A stretch of 64,000 nucleotides of DNA from Dictyophora rubrovolvata (Eukaryota; Basidiomycota; Agaricomycetes; Phallales; Phallaceae), in assembly GCA_029959195.1 (NCBI GenBank), contig CP114124.1:248001-312000 (forward strand), in the 5' to 3' direction. Of this stretch, positions 10,882 to 23,180 are shown piece after piece (within the stretch, counting starts at the first letter, position 1; the number at the start of each line of letters is the position of its first letter). Under the pieces are notes generated by a model. That model was not told where the DNA came from and made no database searches. It was given only the letters and a program-made list of their open reading frames with translations. The position numbers and the translations under genes were made by a program.

Positions 10882-13800
10882 GCTATAGTAAAAAATAATC
10901 ACGTATCCGAATTAGAATAAAATAACAAGTCGGATGAGCATGTCGGGTTTGTTAGAGTTCGGGCTGTCTGAGACTTTAGACGCCGTAACGTACCTCGATG
11001 GCTGGTGTGGCTCTTGTATCTTGGAAATTTCTATATTATCAATGAAGATAATAAGAGGAATAGGCTGTTGAGTATTCTGTTGAATAATAAAATTTATCGA
11101 TTTGAGAGATTATTTTGTGGGAGAGTGGTACTGTTTTGAGGAGTGTGGAAAATGGCATGTGAGGGGGTTGTCCGATAGGTCGGTTATGAAATATGGAAAA
11201 ACTCACCACAAATCGAAAGAAATTTACGAGTGCTTTAAAAGATCGATATTTCAGGAGGAAAAAATTAATTTGTGATGAAGAGTTGGAATACGGGTAGTGT
11301 TGTGGTAAAAAAGGGAAGTGGTGGGGCAGGGAAAGAGGGGGAAAGAGTCTGGAAAAGAGAGTAACGCTGATGGAAGAAGCTGGACCGTGTCGATCAGTAA
11401 GTAGCCCAGAAAGTGATGTTGATAGATAAATTTATATGTGTACCTACATCAAAATATTCCAAAGAATAAGAATGTCCGGATGATTTCGAACGACTTGAAA
11501 AAGCGTTAGGAGGGGATGGTGATTGCAAAAACCAGAGAATGGCATACGGTGAACAAACTCCGACCAGCTCGAATGGTAGTCTGCCGTCGTTGCCGAACGG
11601 CTTATTATACGTTGTGATGCACTCTTCCTAAACGAGTCTACAACCTGCCTAGAAATATCTGACATAAATATTACTTGAATTTATTGATTTTCGAAACGAA
11701 ATCATTAGTCCAAAAATTGCATCCTGTAGACAAAAGGAGAATCTTTGCCAGAAAGTTCAATACTGAGACTCTGAGCTTGGTTCATGGTCGCAGTTCCCAC
11801 GCTTACTCATGTCGGCAATCAGTGAGACCTTACTAAAGGGGGGAAGTTCTTTCTTGCGAGCATACGAGTCTAAACTTGTACTACATATACTACCAAGACA
11901 AGACCTGAGATACAATCATCATCAAAACGTGAAAAAGCCCCGTGGTTTAGTACTGCCATTTATTATAAGACAAAAATAAATAATGCGGAGAGCCGAAGGC
12001 CTTTTTTCCATACAGTATATGATGTGTCCTTGTTTTGCCCTTAAAGCTATATTTAGCAAGTCACCCCCACAATCAGATCGGCTTGTACACATTAATTAAG
12101 CTGTCTGATTGGCACAGTGAAACGCTCTACGTTCACCCGCCGTGTCGCTACGAACACAGACGCAAAGGTACGATCTCAGAGGAGGAAGCATCTCACCCGA
12201 GCTAATCTATGTAAATATGTCCTCTCCGTGCGCATCTGCATTAAATGTCAAAATCGATGGAACTGTCTCCTTATAAATTTGATCTATTTACATACACATG
12301 GCCAAACTCAATTAGGATAAATCGTGAGCAGGATTTAAATAAGCGACATCACGGAAGTCGCCGTGATTGAGGGCGACCACTTGACCAGCCCATTCTCTCA
12401 CTTTCCTTCATCGCTCAAACTCAAATTGCTTCTGTTGTATAGCTGACAACCAGCGGTTATTGATAATAAACTCTCGTCTCCGCTAGTAACGTTCTTAATA
12501 AAGTTTAATACAACCGGATGCAATAGTCAAAGATTTCAAATATAGAACTGATATTCACCAATCTCCATTCAAATAAGGAATCGCCCTCATATCTCAGAAT
12601 CGACAAATTTGAATTCCCAATATACAGCATATTCACAAAACCTTTTTTTTGCCGCTGCATGGGACGGAAAAGTTTGGCGCCTAACTCAAATTTGAAATTA
12701 CTATCCTATGATTCGTAGGCACCATATTTAAGAAGGCTGTCTCAATTGCCGTCAGATACACTCTGAGCCTACTTTGAAAATTAGGTTTGCATAAAGGTAA
12801 CAACTCAAGGTAATGCTTCAATTCTCGAGCCTTCAACTCGGCGACCACTCCCGGTGTCCGACTCTGAGTCGGACAGGTATAGGAAGGAAAACAATATGAT
12901 GCATCTAGGTCCAGAATGACAGCGTGTAATAAGGTGTCAAATACGGGTCCGGAAACACTAACAGGATATTTAGTCAGCCGGCTGAATACTTCGATCACTA
13001 CTTATAACAACAGCCTGAGCTTGTGTCAGATCTGTTGACTTTGTATATCTGTGTGATTACTGATATTAGTGGGGTTCCAATGCAATAACGTGCACGTGTA
13101 TCTGAACTGTATTGTAGATTCTTTCTGCCGTACTCACGTCACGCTGACATTCAATGCTCTAGACAGTGGCAGAACGCTTCATGATGTCAAGAAGCCCGCC
13201 GTCGAAACTTTGCTTCCGATTCCAACCGCTGTGTATATGTCACCACTTACGGTCTATGGCCGTAAGTCTATCAGGGTAACTCTGAGAATCCGAGGGGGGA
13301 TCAACCGACGCCGATTCGCCAGGGACCACCCTCACCGGGCAGGGAAATAACAAATGAACTCCCTTGAGGCTTGACCCACAGGGCTTACCTCATTTAACAG
13401 GGATAAATCTCTGAGGAGTCCCATAATGCTGAGTGGCGTAGTTGTATTAACTCCAATCATTAGAAACACTGGAGAGTTTCTTCATTTCTTTCTTTTATTC
13501 AAGAGCAGCTAGATAATTTACTAGCTTTAATTAATAATGTAGGATTCAATGGCTTGATTGAGGTTATATCACAACACAGCTGCCAAGGACAGTCAGGAAC
13601 CCCATTCGCTCGTTGATGCATTCTCGTCTGAACTTCCTGCTTCCCCTGCAGGTGAGTGTTATGACCGGTGTCCTTTCTAAAGTCATAGCCGCACCCTCGC
13701 AGGACTCCTTGCTGGCCGATTTAAGTGATTTTGGAGTTCAAGTTTGACGACCTCGCGACCTTGTTGTAGATGAACGAAACTATATAATTAGGATAGATTC

Positions 13801-14409
13801 CTGACCGAAGATCATTCAGCATTGGCAGCGCTACGGCTACAATTAAATTTGTGCTGATTTCATGTAGTTTCCGTTAAATTGATTGGTTAGTTTAATGTAG
13901 AGCGCGTTCAAGTGGCATGTTGGTACGAGATTCTGGAATAACTGGGCTTTTCTATTTATGGCCGGAAACCGCACTTCCATGCCTAAAAAGCTGAATAGGA
14001 CTATAGTTCGTCATTCAAGAGCAGCCCTATGTATTAGATCGAAAATGTCATCGATTCTCATCCTTTGGCGGCCCGTAGAAGAGTTGACAAACGTCGAATT
14101 CGGAATGTAATTTTATTCTGAAATGTTTGAATTTGCCATTTTACACATCTTCCGCGGAGATATTTGCATGACATCCGACGCTCCCGAATGATCTCTCTTC
14201 AACCAGCGGGAGTTTTATTTCTCTAGGAAATGCAACTAGTTACAATCGCCATAGGCGACTGTTGGTTCCAGACCAAAAAACTACCAAAATGAATGATGAA
14301 ATATAAAGGAACGTGTAGTCAGAAATCTGTCATCACGCTACATACGGGGACACAATCTCCTCCTAGCGAATGACTGTATCCGCGTTCGCAAGCTGGCGAC
14401 CAACTGCAG
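10882..14409. other. Gene-poor region, about 3.5 kb
   Basis: No gene is supported. Two minus-strand frames stand out only for length: 11665-11444 (73 codons, starting MSDISRQVVDSFRKSASQR) and 12998-12681 (105 codons, with an amphipathic segment AELKARELKHYLELLP). Neither shows a known domain, and neither can be tied to exons with confidence. They may be decayed coding sequence. Confidence 0.4.
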
Positions 14410-15087
14410 TCATGATAGACTGAAGTTCAGACATTCAGTCGGGTGAATGGACGGTGCGATAAACGATTGTTGATATCCCCATTCCCTCTCGTTCAGTGCC
14501 GATGTGTTTTTCCGCTGACAGGTTATCTCATGAGCTGCGAGCGCATCTTTTCTATCGAACGACCTCTCACTACGAAGGAGTGAACAACGATGCGCCCAGT
14601 CAGGTGTCACACAACTCACCACGTAGGTATATTACAATGAAAAATGTTACCATTTTCTTTGCATTTTTGGTGACGAAGTGCACTGGCTCTGTGCCCGAAC
14701 CATTTACAACTACGAAAAATAGTAAGTATATGATGATCAACTATTCTTCATCGAATAATCCTACCAGCAAGGATGAACGCAAACAAATGGCTTGTCCTTA
14801 CCCATGGTGTGCTGGTACACGTGTTGCTTGATCTCCTCCTTGCTTACGAATATATGTCTTCTCTGTGGGCATCCTGGAAAAAGACACACAGCAAGAAAAG
14901 GTGCTCCGCTATTCATGTTGGCGGCGGAGCCCTCAGATGACCATATCCACGTATGGGCAAAGGTTTGCCAGTCCATGCAGAGGTGCTGGTGAATAGCACC
15001 AAGCATCAGTAAACGATCAAACTAGGTTCCGTTTCGATACTGCGCATGAACACATACCTTGTAACGGAGATATGGGAGATTCTGCAT
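14410..15087 (-). CDS. Three-finger C2H2/C2HC zinc protein
   Basis: The frame runs from a Met at 15087 (MQNLPYLRYK) through an intron of about 55 bp to CMDWQTFAHTWIW and then three zinc-binding units. Finger 1 is CLFPGC..EEIKQHVYQH. Finger 2, on its own exon, is FVCVHPCCKWFGHRASALRH with a C two residues later. Finger 3, split by another intron, is FHCNIPTCERSFDRKDALAAH..C with H-x3-C spacing. All splice junctions (gtatgt..accag, gtagga..cgtag, gtgagt..cgtag) keep frame. The protein ends in FSLS before TGA at 14410. It is probably a nuclear DNA-binding protein. The start is uncertain: an upstream exon may exist, but a stop interrupts direct extension. Its architecture resembles the gene at 25846-26954 on the other strand. 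Confidence 0.6.
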
Positions 15088-16234
15088 CTGATCAAGAATC
15101 TTTTTATGACCGGCAAAGAAAAGAACGTGTAGCAAGCTTGGTTAGGAGCTACCAGGTACCTACACTAAAGCAGAGGGTAAAAGGGACAGGGACGGTATGG
15201 GGCGAACTGACAATAGCTTGACCAAGAAGCTTTTATAAGTAAACAATCTCAAAGGATAAATATGTATAAAATGAATGAAGAGATCTATTGTATCAGATTT
15301 CTCCTAATAGCGCCCATGGTCATGTATGGGACTGAATGCAGTGCACAGGTTTGACACCGCACTCAGCCAATTTCCGAAGCTTCGACCCTTATTATTAGTT
15401 TCATCGTTGCGTTGTTTTCGCCGATGAGTGTTTAAAAAGACGTTCGGACGCAATTGGGGGGATGTTATTTTCAGCTCGTCCACCCGCATGCAACCCATGA
15501 TGGTGCTTTCCCTTGCGGCGCTGACTAGTCTCCAGAATATACTTCTTATCATGTTGTGTGCGAAAATGACGTAAAGGAAATCGGGCATATGTACTCGGTC
15601 ATAATAGTATCCCCGCTGATGAATTTGTTTGGAGTATTCACTTGGCAATTGGGGTCTGGCAATTCATACCAGCTTACCGTCCGTTTGGATTCATTTGTGT
15701 GCCCGGAGTCAAAAGTTCAGTAGGGTTTGGGGCGTCGAGAAGGACCTTGAAGAATCGTTGGAAACCGCATACCACATGAAATTCTCTTACAAAGGAAATG
15801 CCATAGCGTTGTATACGTTGTTACCATTTAGGAATCGAGATTCACTGTCAATGACAGGAGAAGAAAGCCAAGTATTCAGCTCACGACAGATTTTCTCGAC
15901 GGACAACCTTCCTTACTTTCTATGTATATGAGGAATGAATGTCTGTACTTCCGAGGTAAATTTTCAAAACACGAATAGCAATATCATATATCATGATGTG
16001 GCCCGGATGCGATCAATTGATTTTGTCATAAATTGTGACTGAATCAGAATAGAATGTTTCGACAAAATAACTTACATGCAGCTTCGTTCCGAACTCGGGT
16101 GTGGAAGAGGGAAAATGGCCGTACACTGCGCCGCGGAATCAACAAGCAGATTGAATACAATACCGTGACAAGTCCTATCGGACTTTATCTTCACACGCCG
16201 TTCGAGTTTTTTTCCCCAACTGCGTCGAACGACA
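15088..16234. other. Intergenic region between divergent zinc-finger and carboxypeptidase genes
   Basis: This interval of about 1.1 kb should contain both promoters. A 114-codon minus-strand frame at 15648-15304 has no recognisable domain and may be chance or an unplaced upstream exon of the zinc-finger gene. Confidence 0.4.
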
Positions 16235-18388
16235 ATGCTCGTACGCAACGTTTTGTCTGCTGTTCTAATTGGCATTGGTACTTCAGTAATTGCCTCGCAA
16301 CTACCTTTGAATTCCAAATTTCAGAACTATGATACCGGCCTGCTGAATCAAGTGGACGACATCAGAGCGTTATCTACCAATGGATTCACTACGCTCAGAC
16401 ATCCCATGTTTCCGAGACACAGCGTAAGGATCAAGCAAAACGGTGCTGAATCGTGCGATAACAGTGTCAAGTTGGTGCTTTCGTTGGGTGTATTTACTGA
16501 ATCCAACTGAGCGAAGTCTTGTTATAGATCATACACGGGTTATATTGACATTGAAGCCCGGCACTTGGTAAGACATTACATACCTGCACTATCTACCCTA
16601 GTTCACCCATTTTTAGTTTTTCACATTCTTTGAAAGTCGGAATGACCCTAGTAAAGATGACGTGATGCTGTGGACGAATGGAGGTCGGTCATGTCCATGG
16701 TCACGTAGAAGTATGACTCTAAGCTCCGAGCATTAGGTCCCGGCTGTTCGTCATCTCTTGGATTGTATATGGAGCTTGGTAAGATGATGTTTCACTCAAA
16801 CGGATTATACCTACCAATCTATCGGAATTAGGACCATGCAGGATACAAACTGATAACTCGACTACTTATAACCCGTACTCTTGGAACGAAAAGGCAAATA
16901 TCTTTTTCATCGACCAACCTGTCGGCGTTGGCTTCAGCTATGCCGATTACGGCGAATCCGTTGTATGTAACTTTTTTAAGGAGATATTGAATACCCTTTG
17001 AGCTCATTGCCCGCATTACGTATGGCGTTTCAGTCAACTAGCGAGGAAGCCGCTAAGGATATTTCGGCCTTTGTCCGGATCTTTTTCGACTCATTCACAC
17101 AATTTAAAGGGAGGAGATTCCATTTGGCTGGTGAATCATATGGCGTAAGTCGTATATCTCGAGTTCTGTGACATCAATTAGCTTAACCATGGTTTTAGGG
17201 CAGATACATCCCTACTTTCGGGGCGCAAATTGTGGATGACAACAAGAAGGCCATCACGGGCGGATCGGATCCAATAAATCTCGTCTCTTTGATGATCGGT
17301 ATGTAAATTTACATAAAATCACTACTACCATCATCTTAAAGCGATGTCTCAAAAAAAGGTAACGGTGTCACCGATGCCACCCGGTAAGCTCAAAAACGAT
17401 AATGAAAACCAGAACATATTTTTGAGTTTTCTTGAGAATGCCTACTTCTTTCTATGACATTCAATGTACGGCCATAAGCGTTAGTCCCTTTCAGGATATA
17501 GCGGATTGCGTTAGAATGAAAAGAGCGGTAAGATGGGCGGTAGTTTTACAAACCCCCTCCATACAATGATTAATATTCATTTAAAGATTCCACGTTGTGA
17601 AGCTTTACTCAAAACATCATGCGTCGACTTGTATGACGAGATGAATTGTCGCGCCGCAGTTGACTTTTGTGGCTCTGAATTTAGCGGACCGTTCTTCAAA
17701 ACTGGTAAGCATCACTCCACCCAAAGATGGCATGATACTGATGAACTGCGCGTCATAGGAAGAAATATCTATGACGTTTCTAAGGATTGCGAGGGCGAAA
17801 TAAGTGATACCTTATGTTACCCTATTACAAAGTATGTTTTACATCCAACCGCTGAGTTAGAAATCGGAATAAGCCTGCTTGATAGGACAATCACAAACTA
17901 TCTTAATCAGCCCGAAGTCAGAGCTCAACTCGGCGTAGATCCGTCTGTTCGTAACTACAGCTCGTGCTCGAACAAAGTTGGGCGCGATTTTAACATTGCA
18001 TTTGACGAATACGCTGTACATGCCGAATACTACGTCGCCGAGTTGTTGGAACGTGGTATCAATGTGCTTATATATGTAGGGACCTATGATATGATTTGCA
18101 ATTGGGTAAGCGTGGATGACTCATTAATTATGTGCGCTGTTTACCGACAAGATATATTAGGTCGGCAACGAACGATTTACCCTGAATCTCAAATGGACTG
18201 GGCAGGAGAAATTTACGAGCCAGAATTTGCGAGATTGGGTCGTTGATGGTCAATCGGCAGGCAAGACCCGCGCCCATGGCGGTCTGACGTTTGCAACGAT
18301 TGAAGGGGCAGGACATATGGTTCCTTATGACAAACCTGTCCAAGCGTTGGCCCTAATCTCGAGATGGCTAGAAAACAAAGAGCTGTAA
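16235..18388 (+). CDS. PRC1: Serine carboxypeptidase, carboxypeptidase Y type (peptidase S10)
   Basis: A vacuolar exopeptidase that removes C-terminal residues. About a dozen exons splice in frame from ATG 16235 to TAA 18388. Residues 1-20 form a signal peptide ([20 protein letters not shown]), followed by a short propeptide. The mature part starts near [19 protein letters not shown]. Family hallmarks are [52 protein letters not shown], the nucleophile motif GESYGGRYIP (an intron separates the two Gly codons), the catalytic Asp in YDMICNW, and the catalytic His in [23 protein letters not shown] is also typical of CPY. The catalytic triad is complete and I see no break, so the gene should be functional. 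The first intron has a GTTGGT donor. Compared with the yeast enzyme (AGDKDFICNW), the first Asp is Thr here, while the catalytic one is kept. Confidence 0.95.
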
Positions 18389-21300
18389 ATATAGTTGATG
18401 CCGCTGGAGGTTAAATTCGGTATTTGTTGTGTCTCGTTTAGGAATAGTGACCTCCACGGCCATTCCATTATTTTGGTTTCATTTTTATCCTTGATCCCCT
18501 TAAAAGATTCCAGAGTTCAAATTGAAATTCCCCTTTTTTGCAAAAAAAACAAACAAGACGATTGTTTTATTCCCGGAGGCTTTGTATGTCCGTTTTGTTC
18601 AACAGGAGGGGAAAAAAACCAGAGCCTTGATTCTATGTCTTTCACTGAAACCGTGGTCTACCCCATTGGGAATGGTCGCTCTTGCTCTCCACAAGACAGA
18701 AGATCAAATGATTGCAGATCCGCCAGCTTCAAAAAAAAAACATTATCCATGAAGGGGCTACTCTCGAAGGCTGTTCTCATTCCCATATGTATGGCTGCTC
18801 TGAATTTGATGGCCGTTTTGGCCGTAAGGCAAGAGTTTTTCTCATATCAAAGATTACTGATTTCTCTTACCGCCGATTCTTTTTTTTTACATACCTAGAC
18901 CTGCCGCCGAACAGGCAATCAGCTGCTCATGTACGCGGTCTGGCCAATATGCTACTTCTGTGGTCATCATCGTTTATCCAAAGGTAGTTCTCATTAGAAA
19001 TTAATTCAATTAATATCTACACATTTGCATGATTTGCGATAAATTTTCAGCCGCTTCGACTAAAGTAAACCCGCTTCAAACTATTAGAACGTGTAATGGC
19101 AAACTTGTTTTCTCAGTCAATGATGTATGTATCGAATGCGATCAACCGTTGGTATCTAAGTCACTCAAATCTACTTTCCTTTGCTAATAAGTATCGAAAA
19201 ATACCCCAACGTTTTCCCCTCAAGCTAGTCAAGTTTTGGGTTTGATTCGGCTTATATATCACATGCGAACGTTGATCAACCGATTGTCCATTGCACATGC
19301 TCTGCCGGCTACGCAGTTGCCCCTAACAACTCATTCCTAAATCTGAAGGCTTAAATCGGCGGCTGTCCGACCCGTCCGATACTGGAGATATGTATGCATA
19401 CAGTTTCATTCCCCGCATCGAAATGAAACGCGACGTCGCGTCTTGTCGATTAGCTCATGATTTATTGTGACATCGCGTTACATGACGTGTTTTTGGTCAA
19501 GCTATTTATAACATCGAGGTTATCAACTTGCGAAATATAACAAGATCACTGGCTTGGTAGTATTGCTATATCCCTATCTCGACTTATATGTTGAAACTCT
19601 GGGCATTGTGAGTATTGACCTTCATGATTGAAAATTTTAATCGCTGAAGAGATTTAGGGTTATGTATATGATTGCCAGTTACATAATTGGAAAATAAACC
19701 GATCAATCAGGACAAGGAATTTCATTCGTGCTAACAAGCCCGAGGAGGACAATCTTTATTGTCGGTTAAGGGTAGACGGCTGAGTAAAAAATTCAAATCG
19801 ACCATTCGTTATCAATTATACAGATTCGGATGCAATTCACGCCTGTTCATGCGTAAACCTAACCTTCATACTGATGCATGGACTCGCTAACAGACTTGTA
19901 TTAGAGCGTTTTGACAAGTCGCTCAATTGCCCTCCGTCGTAAGCCGGCCAGTTTTCTAAAGGCAAAAATGGAGTTGAACATTCTCGAAAGAAATATATCA
20001 ATCCTGACTTGTTAGCTGCTATCACAGCATTTGAATCATACTTGAAACTTAACCAGACACAGCGCACAAGTGATATTATTTCCGATTTCCAGCTTCGGAG
20101 CCGCTTCAGCACGGCGGCAATAGAGATGACATCTCTAAATTAACAAATCCATCCGCAGTTTAAAACTCCATTACATTTTAAGCATATCTATCAGGACTCC
20201 GAGAACCGTATTCCTATTGATATAAACAAGTCGCTAAATGTCAAAGGCGGCAGCCGGAGAATCCTTGCCGCCCTGCATTACTTACTTAGCACTCATATGA
20301 TATTATTCACGAAAAGTTGGAGCTGAACCCTGGGTGATTTGCAGCGTCATGTGCTCATGAGAACGCGCAAGCCACGTTCGCCGATCCTACTCCTAACGGC
20401 AAGAAGCATAACACCTGTAAAAAAAGAGACCAACCAGAGCAGATTTAATACAATGGGCTCAACGGGTCCAAAGGCACTTTAGATGGATGTTTATTAGATG
20501 AATCAGATGAATCTTTTTCAAAGAAGTCTTACAAAACAAGATTACAAACCTGGACAGCATTGATGAAAGATCTTGTATACACTACTACCTGCAACAAAAA
20601 TCTTTCAGATGACGTTTGAATTTTTTGACATCAAATGACTACTACCTTAGGAAACATTATATTGAATGATTGCACGCCATAATACTCCAGCAGATGCTAA
20701 TGCGATGGTGAATTTAGAGTTACTAGTAAGCTGAATAATCGAACAGATGCGAAGTCGACTAGTGCTGCAAAAATCTCCGGAACTAGCCCCTGTTACCCCG
20801 ATTATCTGCTTTCTCCGAAAGAATGACTCGAGTATAGACCAATAAGACGTGGATGGCGGAATTCCAGAGAACCGACAATGAAGAATACCAAGTCGGTGTT
20901 GATGCATGATGCACGATCCAAGCTGCAGTGTCATTGGTTCATTGGTCGACTAAACAGGGCTGACTAATGTCCTTGTCCGACTCGGAGGTTCCACTATCGG
21001 GGCACTTCGTCCATGTCGGAAGGAATGGGAAATCTTACGAGCTGGAAGATGCGACAGCAAAATGCAGTGATCTGCCTAGCTTTGCCTTTTTCAGTAATTG
21101 TTCACCGCAAACGGTCGGACTCCAATTCGGACTCACTATGGCACAGTCGCAGGCTTAAAACACAGCCTAACGTTCGCAGTTGTTTCCAGTTCGTGTCAGA
21201 GAATATTCAGAAGCACATAGTTCGCGAGACCACAAGCACCGGTCCTCCCTCGAATGTTCTTGTTCCGATCGGAAAATAAAAGTGACTGCGTATGAACTGA

Positions 21301-23180
21301 GGGCACGGAACACATTGCCTTCCATCTACACGTATAACGTCGGCAAAGATGGTTTTTTTCTGCGTGCCATATGAGTCAATGATAAAGAAACGTGTTGAAT
21401 CTATAACTAGAGACATTAATAATCATTTTAATAATAGTGAAACGATAAAGTATGGGCTTTAACGTGCTGTGTAACATGTTCCGGAACGTTCGTTGGTCGA
21501 GCCAGCCTGTCTGGCCCTGCCATATGGTATCTTTAGTGACTCAGAGTGGTGTGATATGAAACAATTTCGAATATCGGACGAAATATAAAAAGTGGATCTG
21601 AAAAGACCTGAGTGTCATTGCGCTCCGGAGACAGGCAAGCGAGTCCTACCTTCCACTCTCAGTTTTCTCCATCCTTTTTAAAGTCCTCTACATGATTTAT
21701 TCATCAACTGGATTTTTCCAAAACCCTAGATATGGTTTTCCGCACCGGAACAATATCAATTCTCAGCTAAACTCTTTGAATTCACCTACCCCACACCGTA
21801 TCTCGCCCCAGACTTGCCTCACTAGTAAAAAGACCTTTTGATCGCTTTCTCGACGTTACCCTCGGGCGGATGGTTAGTCACTAGACGACTGAACATCTCG
21901 TCTTCCATATTGACGAGAATTAAGTGTAGCTTCGCTTTGAAAAAAGACTGCTGCGGTCACCTATTGCTAGGCGAGTAACCTTGGAAAATGAAAGGAGAAG
22001 ATGGCACGTTTTCCTTTCTATTTCGCCTTCTATATCGAGGCCTTGTGGAGTTAATGAGATATCAATACGTCTTCGTTCCCATGCATTTCATAAACGGCAT
22101 GAAAATTCCGAGGCGGACCTACTATGGCTGTTCTACTAAGTCCCCTTCGGGGAAAAAACATGTAGCGTGGTAAGGTCAAAAGTAAGGTCAAAACTTTCTC
22201 GCGACCCGTCATATGACCGACATTGCAAATACCAGAAGATATGGAAGATAAAGAATCAAAAACGAGGCAGGAGGTCCTGAAGACGGCGGAAAACACACAC
22301 TTTACCGGTGGAATATGACACATTGTACCGAACGCCGTTTCAGGTCTTTCTCCAGCAGATAAGGTGGTGATCGGTGGGCAGGTAATTCTAAGACTTCTTC
22401 TTTCATAGGTTATCAAGTTCCATAAGCCTGACATTTCGTTTTTTGGGGTTCTTGCCACTGACGAAGCGGGCCGTACGAAGGCGGGGGGGGAGAAATGATT
22501 CAACTTCAGCCATGTTTTTTTTCACAAACACAATGCGTTATCTCGGTAAGTAAGACACTTCTTTCATAATAATAGAAAACTCTATGGTCAGGGCTATTGA
22601 AATTGTACCGTGAGAGTGGCCTCTTGCTTTTATTTTCATCTGTGTCAAGTTCTTCTAACCACAAAAGGTCACGAAGTAGGTGGAGCGGTGAACAGCGCGG
22701 GACTAAAAGAAAAACTGTTCCTGAAGAATCTATTTATTTTTTATGGTACAGATAAGTTCGGTGTATCAAAAAATCCCGTGCTGGCTTAAAACTTAAAAAA
22801 AACCTGAACAGAATGTATTAGAATAGATCAGGGGAAAGAAAGAACAACAAAGCTTGCTCAGGATATTTGTTATTTATGTAAAAAAAAAACATAGAACATA
22901 ATCTGGTGATGAAATCATAAGCGTAGAGCCTTTTTTTTCCTTAGAGGTACAAACGTTAGCTATACAATGGACACGCGCCCGAAGAGATTCAGCCGGGTGA
23001 AACCGAGATATTACTACATGATATAACTGATGATTGAGTTTCAAAATTTATTTATTACATTAGGATAAAGAGAATCAAATATGTCAATCATGCGAATCAA
23101 ACCAGATCATTGGTGCTGGTTGCTTATATTCCTAATAATCTCTCATCGAAAGAAGACATAACAACCATCTCTTTTCAATC
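18389..23180. other. Gene-poor region, about 4.8 kb
   Basis: Apart from the candidate secreted protein at 18749-19187, I find no supported gene. Minus-strand frames at 20112-19837 (91 codons) and 20934-20647 (95 codons) and a plus-strand frame at 20967-21158 have no recognisable domain. At 22511-22230 on the minus strand there is a short start-like exon (MAEVESFLPPRLRTARFVSG) and, in another frame, a terminal hydrophobic segment; see findings. Confidence 0.4.
18749..19187 (+). CDS. Candidate small secreted cysteine-containing protein
   Basis: Exon 1 (18749-18823) encodes a strong signal peptide, MKGLLSKAVLIPICMAAL followed by NLMAVLA, ending at a GTAAGG donor. Two further exons, 18899-18983 and 19051-19187, can be joined in frame using tacctag and ttttcag acceptors and give about 98 residues with several Cys (TCRRTGNQ, ICYFCGHH, RTCNGKLVFS, VCIECDQP). 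Another reading of exon 2 from an acceptor near 18912 gives AISCSCTRSGQYATS, but then hits a stop in exon 3. The signal peptide plus intron is suggestive of a small secreted protein, but the rest could be decayed. The model is tentative. Confidence 0.3.

Noticed and set aside
22051-22503. 150-codon minus-strand frame
   Set aside because: Its translation shows no domain, and the region makes better sense as small exons in other frames, if it codes at all.
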